This document shows, one piece after another, positions 1 through 5,391 of a stretch of DNA of 11,893 nt. The DNA is from Coriobacteriia bacterium (GTDB lineage: Bacteria > Actinomycetota > Coriobacteriia > Coriobacteriales > UBA8131): NCBI GenBank assembly GCA_009781525.1, contig WQXZ01000037.1, positions 1 through 11,893 on the forward strand, in the 5' to 3' direction. Each line of letters starts with the position of its first letter. Position 1 is the stretch's first letter. The notes under the pieces were generated by a model, which had not been told where the DNA came from, did not search any database, and saw only the letters and a program-made list of their open reading frames with translations. The translations under genes were made by a program, and so were the position numbers.

Positions 1-561
1 CACATAGACACCCTTTACCTCGTTTAGCCGATTGTCGTCGGTAAAGAAGTTTGGCAAGAACGGTTTGTCTTTGTAGTGGTTCTGCAGAGCGCGCTTGGCG
101 TCTTCTTTGGTCAGCTTGAACGGTATTACAACGTCTGGCTTCAAGGTTCCTGAAAAACGCTCTGTTATGACAATCGGGTTACCGCAATAAGGGCAGCTGG
201 TTGAACTCATCGTCGAATCAGCGACAATAGCTCCTGCGCAGGTCTTGCAGGTGAAAACATGCATGTCATCCTGCTCACCTGCTTCCCAGGTTTGGCTGGG
301 CATTATCCAGTCGGTACGCGGAGTGGGAGGTGGATACGAGCCAGCTGCGGCTGCTGCGCCTACGGCTCCGGCGGCTCCAGCGGCTACTTGCGCCGCTGCC
401 TCGGCTGCCTGCGCTGCGGAGGCGTTGATTGCATCGTCGAGTGACGCAAGAGACTCAACAGTGTACGATGAATCGCAAAACGGGCATATCATGGTCTGGG
501 TTGTGCTGCTGAACTCTAGTCGCCCAGCACAGCTCGGACATTTGTAAGTAATCGTTGACAT
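1..561 (-). CDS. Double zinc-ribbon protein, 3' end outside window
   Basis: The open frame runs off the window edge; 187 codons are visible. Residues 1-30 hold one zinc ribbon (Cys8, Cys11, Cys26, Cys29; CPxC, CPFC). After an Ala-rich low-complexity linker (about 44-76) and a Pro/Trp stretch comes a second ribbon (Cys105, Cys108, Cys123, Cys126; CKTC, CPYC). The last visible part contains KPFLPNFF and ends KGVYV, a pattern I associate with conserved TFIIB-type zinc-ribbon proteins of unknown function in Gram-positives (recalled, not searched). Two Cys4 sites suggest metal-stabilised binding of nucleic acid or protein, but no activity is evident. No Shine-Dalgarno precedes the ATG at 561; a -10-like element seven bases upstream suggests leaderless translation. 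An in-frame ATG at 570 is an alternative start but lies inside that element. The coding call is firm, the function unknown. Confidence 0.8.
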   Translation of the reverse strand, partial: MSTITYKCPSCAGRLEFSSTTQTMICPFCDSSYTVESLASLDDAINASAAQAAEAAAQVAAGAAGAVGAAAAAGSYPPPTPRTDWIMPSQTWEAGEQDDMHVFTCKTCAGAIVADSTMSSTSCPYCGNPIVITERFSGTLKPDVVIPFKLTKEDAKRALQNHYKDKPFLPNFFTDDNRLNEVKGVYV

Positions 562-568
562 GGTGAGC

Positions 569-574
569 ATGATA
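569..574 (-). promoter_or_regulatory. Candidate -10 box of a leaderless transcript
   Basis: On the minus strand TATCAT (matching TANNNT) ends seven bases before the A of the ATG at 561. This is the spacing expected when transcription starts on the start codon, a common arrangement in Actinobacteria. No convincing -35 box is seen. Absence of a ribosome binding site supports the call. Confidence 0.35.
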
Positions 575-680
575 CCAGATAGAGTGATAGCCAACTACTT
601 CTGTGCGTAAAATCCCATTTTGAGGCTGGATCGTGGCGCATTATCAGCACAGTGCCCGTATGAGGTGAACGCCATGCGCG

Positions 681-720
681 GGAAGAACCGGAAGAACGCA
701 GGAGTACGCTGGAGTACGCT
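681..720. repeat. Two adjacent short tandem duplications
   Basis: GGAAGAACC/GGAAGAACG (9 bp, one mismatch) lies at 681-689 and 690-698, followed by an exact 10-bp tandem repeat GGAGTACGCT at 701-710 and 711-720. They sit about 30 bp left of the 144-bp inverted-repeat element and look like slippage or repair scars. No function is evident. Confidence 0.6.
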
Positions 721-753
721 CTGACTATCACGAGCCTTTCGAGGAACCATATT

Positions 754-897
754 CGTAGCAGATTTTTGCGTTTTAGTACAATATTTTGGTCATTTTGGGC
801 TGTATTTTGATTGAGCACAGTGACAATAGCTAATATATTAGCTTATAGTGACTGTTTGAAGGACAATACTTGTACTAAACCGCAAAAATCTGCTACG
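754..897. repeat. 144-bp element with 27-bp terminal inverted repeats
   Basis: The left arm (754-780) and right arm (871-897) are reverse complements at 26 of 27 positions (CGTAGCAGATTTTTGCG at the outer end). The 90-bp interior is AT-rich and contains a perfect 16-bp palindrome AGCTAATATATTAGCT at 828-843, flanked by weaker pairing (ACAGT at 817-821 with ACTGT at 851-855). There is no coding capacity. No clear target-site duplication is visible in the flanks. This is the build of a MITE or REP/BIME-like non-autonomous repeat, or of a large two-way transcription terminator; copy number in the genome would decide. Confidence 0.7.
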
Positions 898-1062
898 ACT
901 TCATTGGGATGGTTACTGTAGCGTTTACCGTTTCTGTATCCGTATCACCCCGTTTCGCATGCTCTGCTCCGATTCCCCCGATTCCGCACCCTCGAGGCAA
1001 CAGCAGAACCCATTAAACAGATGCCAGCACAAAAATAAAAACCTCCTCAAAAGCCTCCCGGA

Positions 1063-1084
1063 TTTCAGTTTCATTTCAGTTTCA
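1063..1084. repeat. Exact 11-bp tandem duplication
   Basis: TTTCAGTTTCA occurs twice in direct tandem at 1063-1073 and 1074-1084. It lies upstream of the candidate membrane micro-peptide. It is probably a slippage product; no role can be assigned. Confidence 0.6.
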
Positions 1085-1150
1085 AGTTTTACAATGCCTC
1101 GTAAGCAGGCAGAACTGTTAACAGAAATCGCGAAAAGAATGGAGTGTGAA

Positions 1151-1240
1151 ATGATCCCTCTGAAACCATTGGCAAGGATACTCTTGCCGATTCTTTCGAT
1201 ATTCATCGTGATGACAGTGTTCATTCTTTTTATATCGTGA
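1151..1240 (+). CDS. Candidate 29-aa hydrophobic membrane peptide
   Basis: ATG at 1151 is preceded by GGAG at 1141-1144 with a six-base spacer, good Shine-Dalgarno geometry. The frame encodes a short basic start (MIPLKPLAR) followed by about 20 almost wholly hydrophobic residues ending in ILFIS, enough for one membrane span with a positive N-terminus. The same frame is open upstream to an ATG at 959, but that longer product has no ribosome binding site and a random-looking composition. Single-span micro-proteins of this type include type I toxins and regulators of membrane complexes, but nothing here identifies which. Chance occurrence in AT-rich DNA is a real alternative. Confidence 0.3.
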   Translation: MIPLKPLARILLPILSIFIVMTVFILFIS

Positions 1241-1368
1241 GCCTAGCAAAGCCAGTCTGAGATCGTGCAGCACTAATTCTAATAGCGGTCATGCCTAAGA
1301 CTACTTTGTGAATAGCGAATAATAAACCGTTGACCTTTTAATGGTCTACGAGCTAGGAGGTGAGAATA

Positions 1369-1431
1369 GTGAAGAAGTTGATAATCTCAGACTGCGAAGA
1401 GCGCTTCAACTTTGATTATTTGTGTTTTTGA
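1369..1431 (+). CDS. Candidate 20-aa peptide with strong ribosome binding site
   Basis: A GTG start at 1369 follows AGGAGG at 1355-1360 with an eight-base spacer, one of the best Shine-Dalgarno sequences in the window. The frame reads MKKLIISDCEERFNFDYLCF and stops with TGA at 1429-1431. It is too short for ordinary gene finders. The peptide has two cysteines (9 and 19) and an aromatic C-terminus. An imperfect palindrome (1329-1349, GTTGACC/GGTCTAC arms) lies just before the ribosome binding site and a 10-bp-stem hairpin follows at 1445-1477, about 135 bases ahead of two exported proteins. It could be a leader peptide, a peptide signal, or the start of an unrecognised small transcript. I do not recognise the sequence. 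Confidence 0.4.
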   Translation: MKKLIISDCEERFNFDYLCF

Positions 1432-1444
1432 GGAGAAAAAGGCA

Positions 1445-1477
1445 GCCAGGTGATAAGACGCTTGTCAATCACCTGGC
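1445..1477 (+). promoter_or_regulatory. Stem-loop before the exported-protein operon
   Basis: GCCAGGTGAT (1445-1454) and ATCACCTGGC (1468-1477) are perfect reverse complements around a 13-base loop. No U-run follows (the next bases are AAGACAAAAC), so it is not a standard intrinsic terminator. Its place between a candidate 20-codon leader and the first exported protein suggests an mRNA control or stability hairpin, or an operator read as DNA. Confidence 0.5.
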
Positions 1478-1566
1478 AAGACAAAACAAATCATACATTA
1501 GGTAAGTTTCGAAAAGGTTGTATGGAATCTTAAAGCTTCAGAAACACAGAATAAAAGGAGGTCTGA

Positions 1567-2028
1567 ATGAAACCCTTACGAAAAACAAAATCTCTATTAT
1601 TTGTCACTCTACTTGTATCAATCTTTCTTGGTGCAACAATTGGTGCTTTTGCCGGTACCTCATCTGGGTCGTCAATAACCGTCTATTCTGCAAATAGCAC
1701 GTACAGTTGTTATTCGACAATAGATACATCATCTTCACTGGCAAAAGCTTCGACATCAGGTAGAAACATCGGGCCTGTTGCTCCAGTTGGTGATATTGGT
1801 ATTTGTGCAAGACTCTACAGGGATAGTGGCAGTCTTTATGGCCAGTCCAGCCTTGTCTACAATTCCTACGATATCAACAATGGTTCAACTTATTCATATT
1901 CCTACTCATATTCGGGTGCAGCATCCGGCTCAAAATGGTACAGCTATGGCATTGTATATACGATGTTTCCTAATCCACCGGCAACCGCTAAGTACCCTCC
2001 AAATTCGGGAACAATACCTGTGCCGTAA
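1567..2028 (+). CDS. Small Sec-exported protein of unknown function
   Basis: 153 codons with a strong ribosome binding site (AAAGGAGG just ahead of the ATG). Residues 1-29 are a classic signal peptide: basic MKPLRKTK, a hydrophobic core, and a likely cleavage after AFA (29). The mature part of about 124 residues is rich in Ser, Tyr and Gly, with two cysteines (48 and 80) that could form a disulfide, a YSYSYSYS run at 109-116 and a Pro-rich C-terminus ending IPVP. The segment around RLYRDSGSLYGQSSLVYNS (82-100) resembles beta-rich exported proteins of Gram-positives, some paired with small bacteriocin-like loci; that is a weak memory-based resemblance. It lies 28 bases before the next exported-protein gene, so the two are probably one operon. 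No enzyme motif is seen. Confidence 0.8.
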   Translation: MKPLRKTKSLLFVTLLVSIFLGATIGAFAGTSSGSSITVYSANSTYSCYSTIDTSSSLAKASTSGRNIGPVAPVGDIGICARLYRDSGSLYGQSSLVYNSYDINNGSTYSYSYSYSGAASGSKWYSYGIVYTMFPNPPATAKYPPNSGTIPVP

Positions 2029-2056
2029 TCGGCAATGAAATGAAAGGAGTCTAACA

Positions 2057-2668
2057 ATGAAGAAAGCTCGAACGGGTACAAAAAAGGTGTTGGCATTTGT
2101 CTCGATTATCGTTCTATCGGCAATTCTTGCAGTCTGGTTCACAACGAGAACCACACCCGCCCAGGCTGGAGACACCCAAAGCCAGTATGCTGTCAACGAA
2201 AGCGGACAGACCTATGGATCAGCCGCACATGCACAGTCAATAGAGGCTGAGCCGGACCTGATATTGGTAGAGTCTACCAACGGACTCGAAGGATATGTCC
2301 TGAAAACCGACCTCTATGATGCGATGGGGATTGCCACGAGCTCTGAGCATGCCGCAGAGATGATGAACCGAAAAGCCGAAAAGGCAACTGATGCCTTCAT
2401 TGCCTCAATTCTTGAGCAGACAGGTATTGACCTTGGGGATAAGAACGAGATCGTCTTCACCTACATCCAACTTAACTCCGGACTGTTCGGTACCTACAGC
2501 GACCTGCCAGAGGGTGTCACAGTATCTATCAGCGATTTTCTCCCTGATGGTATCAGCGAAGACATTGTGCTCAATGCCTTAGAGGATGCCAGGGTCGTCA
2601 ACCAGATATCGATCCCGGTCTATGAGTCTGATGGTAGAACCATCATCGGAGAGTTCATTATCGGCTAG
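2057..2668 (+). CDS. Exported or membrane-anchored protein of unknown function
   Basis: 203 codons; the ATG follows GAAAGGAG with good spacing. A lysine/arginine-rich N-terminus (1-10) precedes a hydrophobic segment (11-28) and a possible signal-peptidase site AQA-G at 37/38; if uncleaved it would be a single-span anchor with the body outside the cell. The mature part is acidic. Recognisable pieces are LEGYVLKTDLYDAMG and a C-terminal IPVYESDGRTIIGEFIIG; similar GYV-K-DL and DGxTxIGEF strings occur in uncharacterised small exported Gram-positive proteins (recalled, not searched). There are no cysteines and no catalytic motif. It directly follows the 153-aa exported protein, so a joint function at the cell surface is likely, but which one cannot be said. 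Confidence 0.8.
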   Translation: MKKARTGTKKVLAFVSIIVLSAILAVWFTTRTTPAQAGDTQSQYAVNESGQTYGSAAHAQSIEAEPDLILVESTNGLEGYVLKTDLYDAMGIATSSEHAAEMMNRKAEKATDAFIASILEQTGIDLGDKNEIVFTYIQLNSGLFGTYSDLPEGVTVSISDFLPDGISEDIVLNALEDARVVNQISIPVYESDGRTIIGEFIIG

Positions 2669-2709
2669 GTTAACAGCGCTACGCTTGCTCGGCTCGAATA
2701 CAGCTTCAT

Positions 2710-2743
2710 CCAGCGGTGGTTTCAACGGAAGCCACGCTGCTGG
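2710..2743. terminator. Weak hairpin between convergent genes
   Basis: CCAGC (2710-2714) and GCTGG (2739-2743) pair, extended by GTGG with CCAC across a small bulge. It lies in the 98-base gap between the end of the plus-strand exported-protein gene and the end of the minus-strand Rrf2 gene, where terminators are needed. Only TTTA follows on the plus strand and no T-run on the minus strand, so the call is tentative. Confidence 0.25.
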
Positions 2744-2766
2744 TTTATGCAGAAGCCGTTGCGCTC

Positions 2767-3171
2767 CTATATCTCAGCCAGCTCGGCAATACTGATGCCG
2801 TTTACGTAGCTGTCTATTGTATTGCGCAGACCACCCCAAAAGCGTGAGCTGGTGCAATCTTCATGCAGTGGACAATCTGGCTCGTCTTCTGCGAGACAGG
2901 CAATGGGCAGAAATTCGCCTTCAGCGGCGCGGATTACCTCACCTGCACTGATTTCATCAGCAGGCCTGGTAAGCAAGTAACCGCCTTGAGCTCCACGGAT
3001 GCTGGTCACGCAACCAGCTGCACCGAGCGTCTTAGCCAGCTGCTCAAGATACTTGATAGAGATGCCCTGGCGCCGCGAAGCCTCTTTTAAGGATACCGGT
3101 CCAGAGTCTTCATTCTGGGCGATATCTACCATCAGCCGAAGTGAGTAGCGAGCTTTTGTAGATGTTTTCAT
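2767..3171 (-). CDS. iscR: Rrf2/IscR-type Fe-S-sensing transcription regulator
   Basis: 134 residues. The N-terminal half is the winged-helix DNA-binding domain typical of Rrf2 proteins (KARYSLRLMVDIA at 6-18; a recognition-helix region around SIKYLEQLAKTL at 38-49; the wing SIRGAQGGYLL at 57-67). Cys92, Cys100 and Cys106 sit where IscR binds its [2Fe-2S] cluster, so it probably senses Fe-S status. The start chosen is the ATG at 3171, which gives the family's usual N-terminus and has AGGA eight bases upstream; the frame stays open to 3222 but that would overlap the scaffold gene. It starts ten bases after the scaffold stop and its ribosome binding site touches that stop codon, implying coupled translation. 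It is the last gene of the operon, whereas iscR is first in the proteobacterial isc operon. Its likely target is the palindrome ahead of the desulfurase gene. Confidence 0.9.
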   Translation of the reverse strand: MKTSTKARYSLRLMVDIAQNEDSGPVSLKEASRRQGISIKYLEQLAKTLGAAGCVTSIRGAQGGYLLTRPADEISAGEVIRAAEGEFLPIACLAEDEPDCPLHEDCTSSRFWGGLRNTIDSYVNGISIAELAEI

Positions 3172-3181
3172 AGCATTAATC

Positions 3182-3625
3182 CTAATACTCTTCTTCGTCT
3201 TCGTCGTCTTCATGGATATCATGCTTCGGAGGCTCCAAGCCTTCGATCACAATACCTTCGCGTTCAGCATAATCCCAAAGTGCCGCATGTATTGCCTCTT
3301 CTGCCAAGAGTGAGCAGTGCACCTTTACCGCTGGCAAACCATCAAGCGCATCACAGACTGCCTGGTTAGTTACCTTCAGGGCATCGGTGATATGCTTACC
3401 GATAACCAACTCTGTTGCCATTGAGGATGTTGCCACCGCCGCAGCACAGCCGAAGGTTTTGAACTTAACATCGTGGATAAAACCATCGGCATCGATGTCA
3501 AGATAGATTCGCATGATATCGCCACATTGGGCGTTACCGACTGTACCTACACCGCTGGGATTCTCAAGCTCTCCCATATTACGAGGATTATTGAAGTGTT
3601 CCATTACCTTTTCTGAGTATGCCAT
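3182..3625 (-). CDS. iscU: IscU-type Fe-S cluster scaffold
   Basis: 147 residues. Iron-sulfur clusters are assembled on this protein from sulfur delivered by the desulfurase encoded just upstream. The three cluster cysteines are Cys34 (NAQCGD, with Asp36), Cys60 (FKTFGC) and Cys104 (VHCSLL), with His103 before the last. The 44-residue distance from Cys60 to Cys104 matches IscU; the zinc-containing SufU type has an insertion here, so IscU/NifU-N is the better label. LPAVK (97-101) corresponds to the LPPVK chaperone-recognition motif, but no hscA/hscB is in the window. The C-terminus (about 131-147) is a very acidic Asp/Glu tail, an unusual addition. The ATG at 3625 is preferred to the one at 3628: it gives the family start MAYSEKVM and better spacing from GGGAG. 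It is 79 bases downstream of the desulfurase. Confidence 0.93.
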   Translation of the reverse strand: MAYSEKVMEHFNNPRNMGELENPSGVGTVGNAQCGDIMRIYLDIDADGFIHDVKFKTFGCAAAVATSSMATELVIGKHITDALKVTNQAVCDALDGLPAVKVHCSLLAEEAIHAALWDYAEREGIVIEGLEPPKHDIHEDDEDEEEY

Positions 3626-3707
3626 CATTTCTCCCTTATCTAAACTCTCTGGTCGGTTAGCCTACTAGTACTGATGCTTTGCACCAATTGTGGCGACACG
3701 TTTACGG

Positions 3708-4907
3708 CTACTTAACTGCTGATATCGGCTTCTTGCCTTGTAGAAAATCTTCATAAAGTGGACTCATAGATCGTAATCGCTCGAGTACCTGCTTGATTGA
3801 TTCGATGGTGTAGTCGATGTCATCAGTGGTCGTCTCGTCTCCAACTGTCAACCGAAGCGAACCGTGAGCAATCTCGTGTGGCAGCCCGATTGCTAGCAGC
3901 ACGTGACTGGGATCAAGCGAGCCGGAGGCACAGGCTGAGCCGGTTGAAGCGATAATACCCAGCTGGTCAAGCGCCAGCAAGAGCGACTCACCTTCAACAA
4001 ACTCAAAGCTGAAGTTGGCATTATTTGGCAGGCGCAAAGACCGATGACCGTTCAATCGGCTATAAGGTACCTCAGCCAGCACGCGCGCGATCAGATCATC
4101 GCGCAGCGCCAGATCGGCAGCCGCACGAGCATCGAGATTAGCCATTGCTATGTCAAGCGCTGCCGCCATACCTATAATGCCGGCAACATTCTCGGTGCCA
4201 GCCCGGCGCTTGTTTTCTTGTCCACCGCCATGTATGAACGACCTGGTTTTAATGCCCTTTCTAATGTATAGAAAACCTACACCTTTCGGGCCATGTAGTT
4301 TATGGGCAGCAGCGGACAACATGTCAATACCCATCAGAGCAACATCGATAGCGATGTGGCCCAGAACCTGAACCGCATCAGTGTGAAAGAGCGCTCCATG
4401 CTCATGAGCAATCGCTGCCAATTCAAAAATCGGCTGAATAGTGCCGATCTCATTGTTTGCCATCATCACCGAAACCAGTGTGGTATCTGGTCTGATAGCT
4501 GCCCGCAGATCATCGGGGCTTACCAGTCCATCAGCATCAACCGGAAGGTATGTGACCTCGTAGCCATTTTTCTCAAGCCATTCAGCTGTGTGTAAAATGG
4601 CGTGGTGCTCGATAGCGCTGGTTACCAGATGGCGCCCCTTGTCCGAGTAGGCTTCCATAGTTGCTTTCAGTGCCCAGTTATCAGCCTCTGAACCACTGCC
4701 AGTAAAGTAGATTTCTGTAGCATTAGCGTTGATATGAGCGGCAAGGCGCTCACGAGCATCGGTTATCGCATCTTTGGCTGTTGAGCCGATACTATAAAGT
4801 GAGCTAGGGTTACCGAACTGCTCAGTAAAATAAGGCAGCATGGCATCAAGCACCTCGGGAAGTACTGCAGTAGTTGCCGCGTTATCAAGGTATATCTGTT
4901 TTTGCAT
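3708..4907 (-). CDS. iscS: Cysteine desulfurase (IscS/NifS family)
   Basis: 399 residues, close to the usual length of about 400. This PLP-dependent enzyme converts cysteine to alanine and carries the sulfur as a persulfide, handing it to the IscU-type scaffold. Visible motifs: YLDNAATT at 6-13, TGSGSEADN at 69-77, His102 in EHHA, NNEIGT at 151-156, the cofactor-contacting HTDAVQ at 175-180, the PLP lysine Lys203 in AHKLHGPKG, RAGTEN at 235-240, and the catalytic Cys326 in STGSACASG. The SSGSACTS-like loop without a large deletion places it in group I (IscS/NifS) rather than SufS. The ATG at 4907 has GGAGG seven bases upstream; an in-frame TTG three bases earlier is poorly spaced. It is first in the desulfurase-scaffold-regulator operon, with promoter and operator candidates upstream. 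Confidence 0.95.
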   Translation of the reverse strand: MQKQIYLDNAATTAVLPEVLDAMLPYFTEQFGNPSSLYSIGSTAKDAITDARERLAAHINANATEIYFTGSGSEADNWALKATMEAYSDKGRHLVTSAIEHHAILHTAEWLEKNGYEVTYLPVDADGLVSPDDLRAAIRPDTTLVSVMMANNEIGTIQPIFELAAIAHEHGALFHTDAVQVLGHIAIDVALMGIDMLSAAAHKLHGPKGVGFLYIRKGIKTRSFIHGGGQENKRRAGTENVAGIIGMAAALDIAMANLDARAAADLALRDDLIARVLAEVPYSRLNGHRSLRLPNNANFSFEFVEGESLLLALDQLGIIASTGSACASGSLDPSHVLLAIGLPHEIAHGSLRLTVGDETTTDDIDYTIESIKQVLERLRSMSPLYEDFLQGKKPISAVK

Positions 4908-4945
4908 CAACAGTCCTCCAGACCAGGCTTCGTGTGTTGACAGTG

Positions 4946-4972
4946 TCTCAGCACACCTTCAGGTAGCTGAGA
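4946..4972 (-). promoter_or_regulatory. 5' UTR stem-loop of the desulfurase operon
   Basis: On the minus strand TCTCAGC and GCTGAGA (4966-4972 and 4946-4952) pair perfectly around a 13-base loop that holds an inner ACCT/AGGT pair. It lies between the predicted transcription start (about 4970) and the ribosome binding site, so it would form near the 5' end of the mRNA. It has no T-run; a stability or regulatory role is inferred only from position. Confidence 0.4.
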
Positions 4973-4976
4973 TAGC

Positions 4977-5005
4977 AGTATAGAGTAATGCCGATTTATT
5001 TCCTA
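4977..5005 (-). promoter_or_regulatory. Promoter of the isc operon
   Basis: The minus strand carries TATACT (4977-4982), a good -10 box. A 17-base spacer places the -35 at 5000-5005 (TAGGAA), a poor match to TTGACA. A weak -35 covered by a palindrome is common where an Rrf2/IscR-like regulator controls polymerase access. The start would fall near 4970, giving a leader of about 60 bases. Confidence 0.5.
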
Positions 5006-5047
5006 GCGAAATTCTAGGATTTTCTAAAATGTTGATTTGCTAGCAAA
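5001..5047. promoter_or_regulatory. Two CTAG-centred palindromes, likely Rrf2 operators
   Basis: TCCTAG (5001-5006) and CTAGGA (5014-5019) form an inverted repeat with a seven-base spacer, overlapping the -35 position of the isc promoter. About 17 bases further upstream is a perfect 12-bp palindrome TTTGCTAGCAAA (5036-5047). Rrf2 proteins bind such dyads as dimers, and the only regulator gene nearby is the last gene of this operon, so autoregulation is the simplest reading. The sequence does not closely match the proteobacterial IscR consensus. Confidence 0.45.
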
Positions 5048-5106
5048 CTACTGTCGTTTAAGCAACAGCTCCAAGTTTGATCGTGGTCAGTTTTCTAGCG
5101 TGCGGG

Positions 5107-5387
5107 TGCAGCACACACGCGTACCGCGCGCAGCCGCCCGAACACCTCGCTGCCAAACCGAAGGGAGTTGGTGGCAAAAAATCGCCCCCGTCGGTGTGCG
5201 TTGACGTACAATTCTCGAATTATCACTGGTTATGTTAAGCTACGAGTCCTTTTTTGTCTGATTAAGCCTGTTTTCAGCCCTAAACGCTGAGGATCGGCAC
5301 CGACGGGGGCGATTTTTTGCCACCAACTCCCTTCGGTTTGGCAGCGAGGTGTTCGGGCGGCTGCGCGCGGTACGCGTGTGTGCTGCA
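5107..5387. repeat. Perfect 90-bp inverted repeat around a 101-bp spacer
   Basis: Bases 5107-5196 and 5298-5387 are exact reverse complements over all 90 positions (I compared them base by base); identity stops at once on both sides. The arms are GC-rich, the spacer 5197-5297 is AT-rich and has no gene, but contains AATTC/GAATT (5210-5221) and TCAGC/GCTGA (5274-5290) dyads and a T-run. The outermost four bases of both arms are TGCA, itself a palindrome, so an 86-bp terminal repeat with a 4-bp TGCA target duplication is equally possible. The right arm begins four bases after the pknB stop. The inner arm ends read CGCCCCCGTCGGTG and its complement followed by six T in either direction, like a two-way terminator with a very long loop. 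Candidates are a MITE with long termini, an invertible segment, or a large terminator. Confidence 0.9.
5176..5318. terminator. Possible two-way terminator core inside the inverted repeat
   Basis: A-run (5176-5181), stem TCGCCCCCGTCGGTG (5182-5196), complementary stem (5298-5312) and T-run (5313-5318). Both strands would give a 15-bp GC-rich stem followed by six U, as needed after pknB on the minus strand. The 101-base loop is far larger than usual, so folding during transcription may be inefficient. Confidence 0.35.
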
Positions 5388-5391
5388 GCTT

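Larger units (their letters stand above)
562..1368. other. Gene-poor AT-rich intergenic region
   Basis: About 800 bases between the minus-strand zinc-ribbon gene and the plus-strand small-gene block. Open frames of around 90-100 codons exist on both strands, but none has a ribosome binding site or recognisable domain. The stretch holds a long inverted repeat, two sets of tandem duplications and one candidate membrane micro-peptide, each listed separately. I see no tRNA, rRNA or CRISPR-like structure. Base composition is lower in G+C than in the cell-wall operon, consistent with accessory or decayed DNA. Confidence 0.6.

Noticed and set aside
516..818. 100-codon minus-strand frame
   Set aside because: It overlaps the start of the zinc-ribbon gene in another frame and reads through the left arm of the 144-bp repeat; no ribosome binding site or domain.
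925..1224. 99-codon minus-strand frame
   Set aside because: No ribosome binding site, no recognisable feature, and random-looking composition.
1330..1360. TTGACC as a -35 box for the small-gene block
   Set aside because: No -10-like hexamer is found 16-18 bases downstream; that region is the ribosome binding site of the 20-codon frame.
1450..1533. 27-codon GTG frame after the 20-codon peptide
   Set aside because: The GAGGAG upstream is about 14 bases away, too far for good initiation, and the start is buried in the hairpin stem. Kept only as a note.
3172..3222. N-terminal extension of the Rrf2 regulator
   Set aside because: It would overlap the scaffold gene; the ATG at 3171 has a good ribosome binding site and gives the family N-terminus.
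4908..4910. TTG as start of the desulfurase
   Set aside because: Only four bases from GGAGG; the ATG three bases later has better spacing and is the commoner codon.
5197..5297. Promoter in the inverted-repeat spacer (TTGACG at 5201)
   Set aside because: No -10 box at suitable distance on either strand; nearest AATTAT is only 11 bases away.
5107..5387. Assembly fold-back artefact as the cause of the inverted repeat
   Set aside because: A fold-back error would normally extend the complementarity to one side or lack a unique spacer; both flanks and the spacer are unique here. Not fully excluded without reads.
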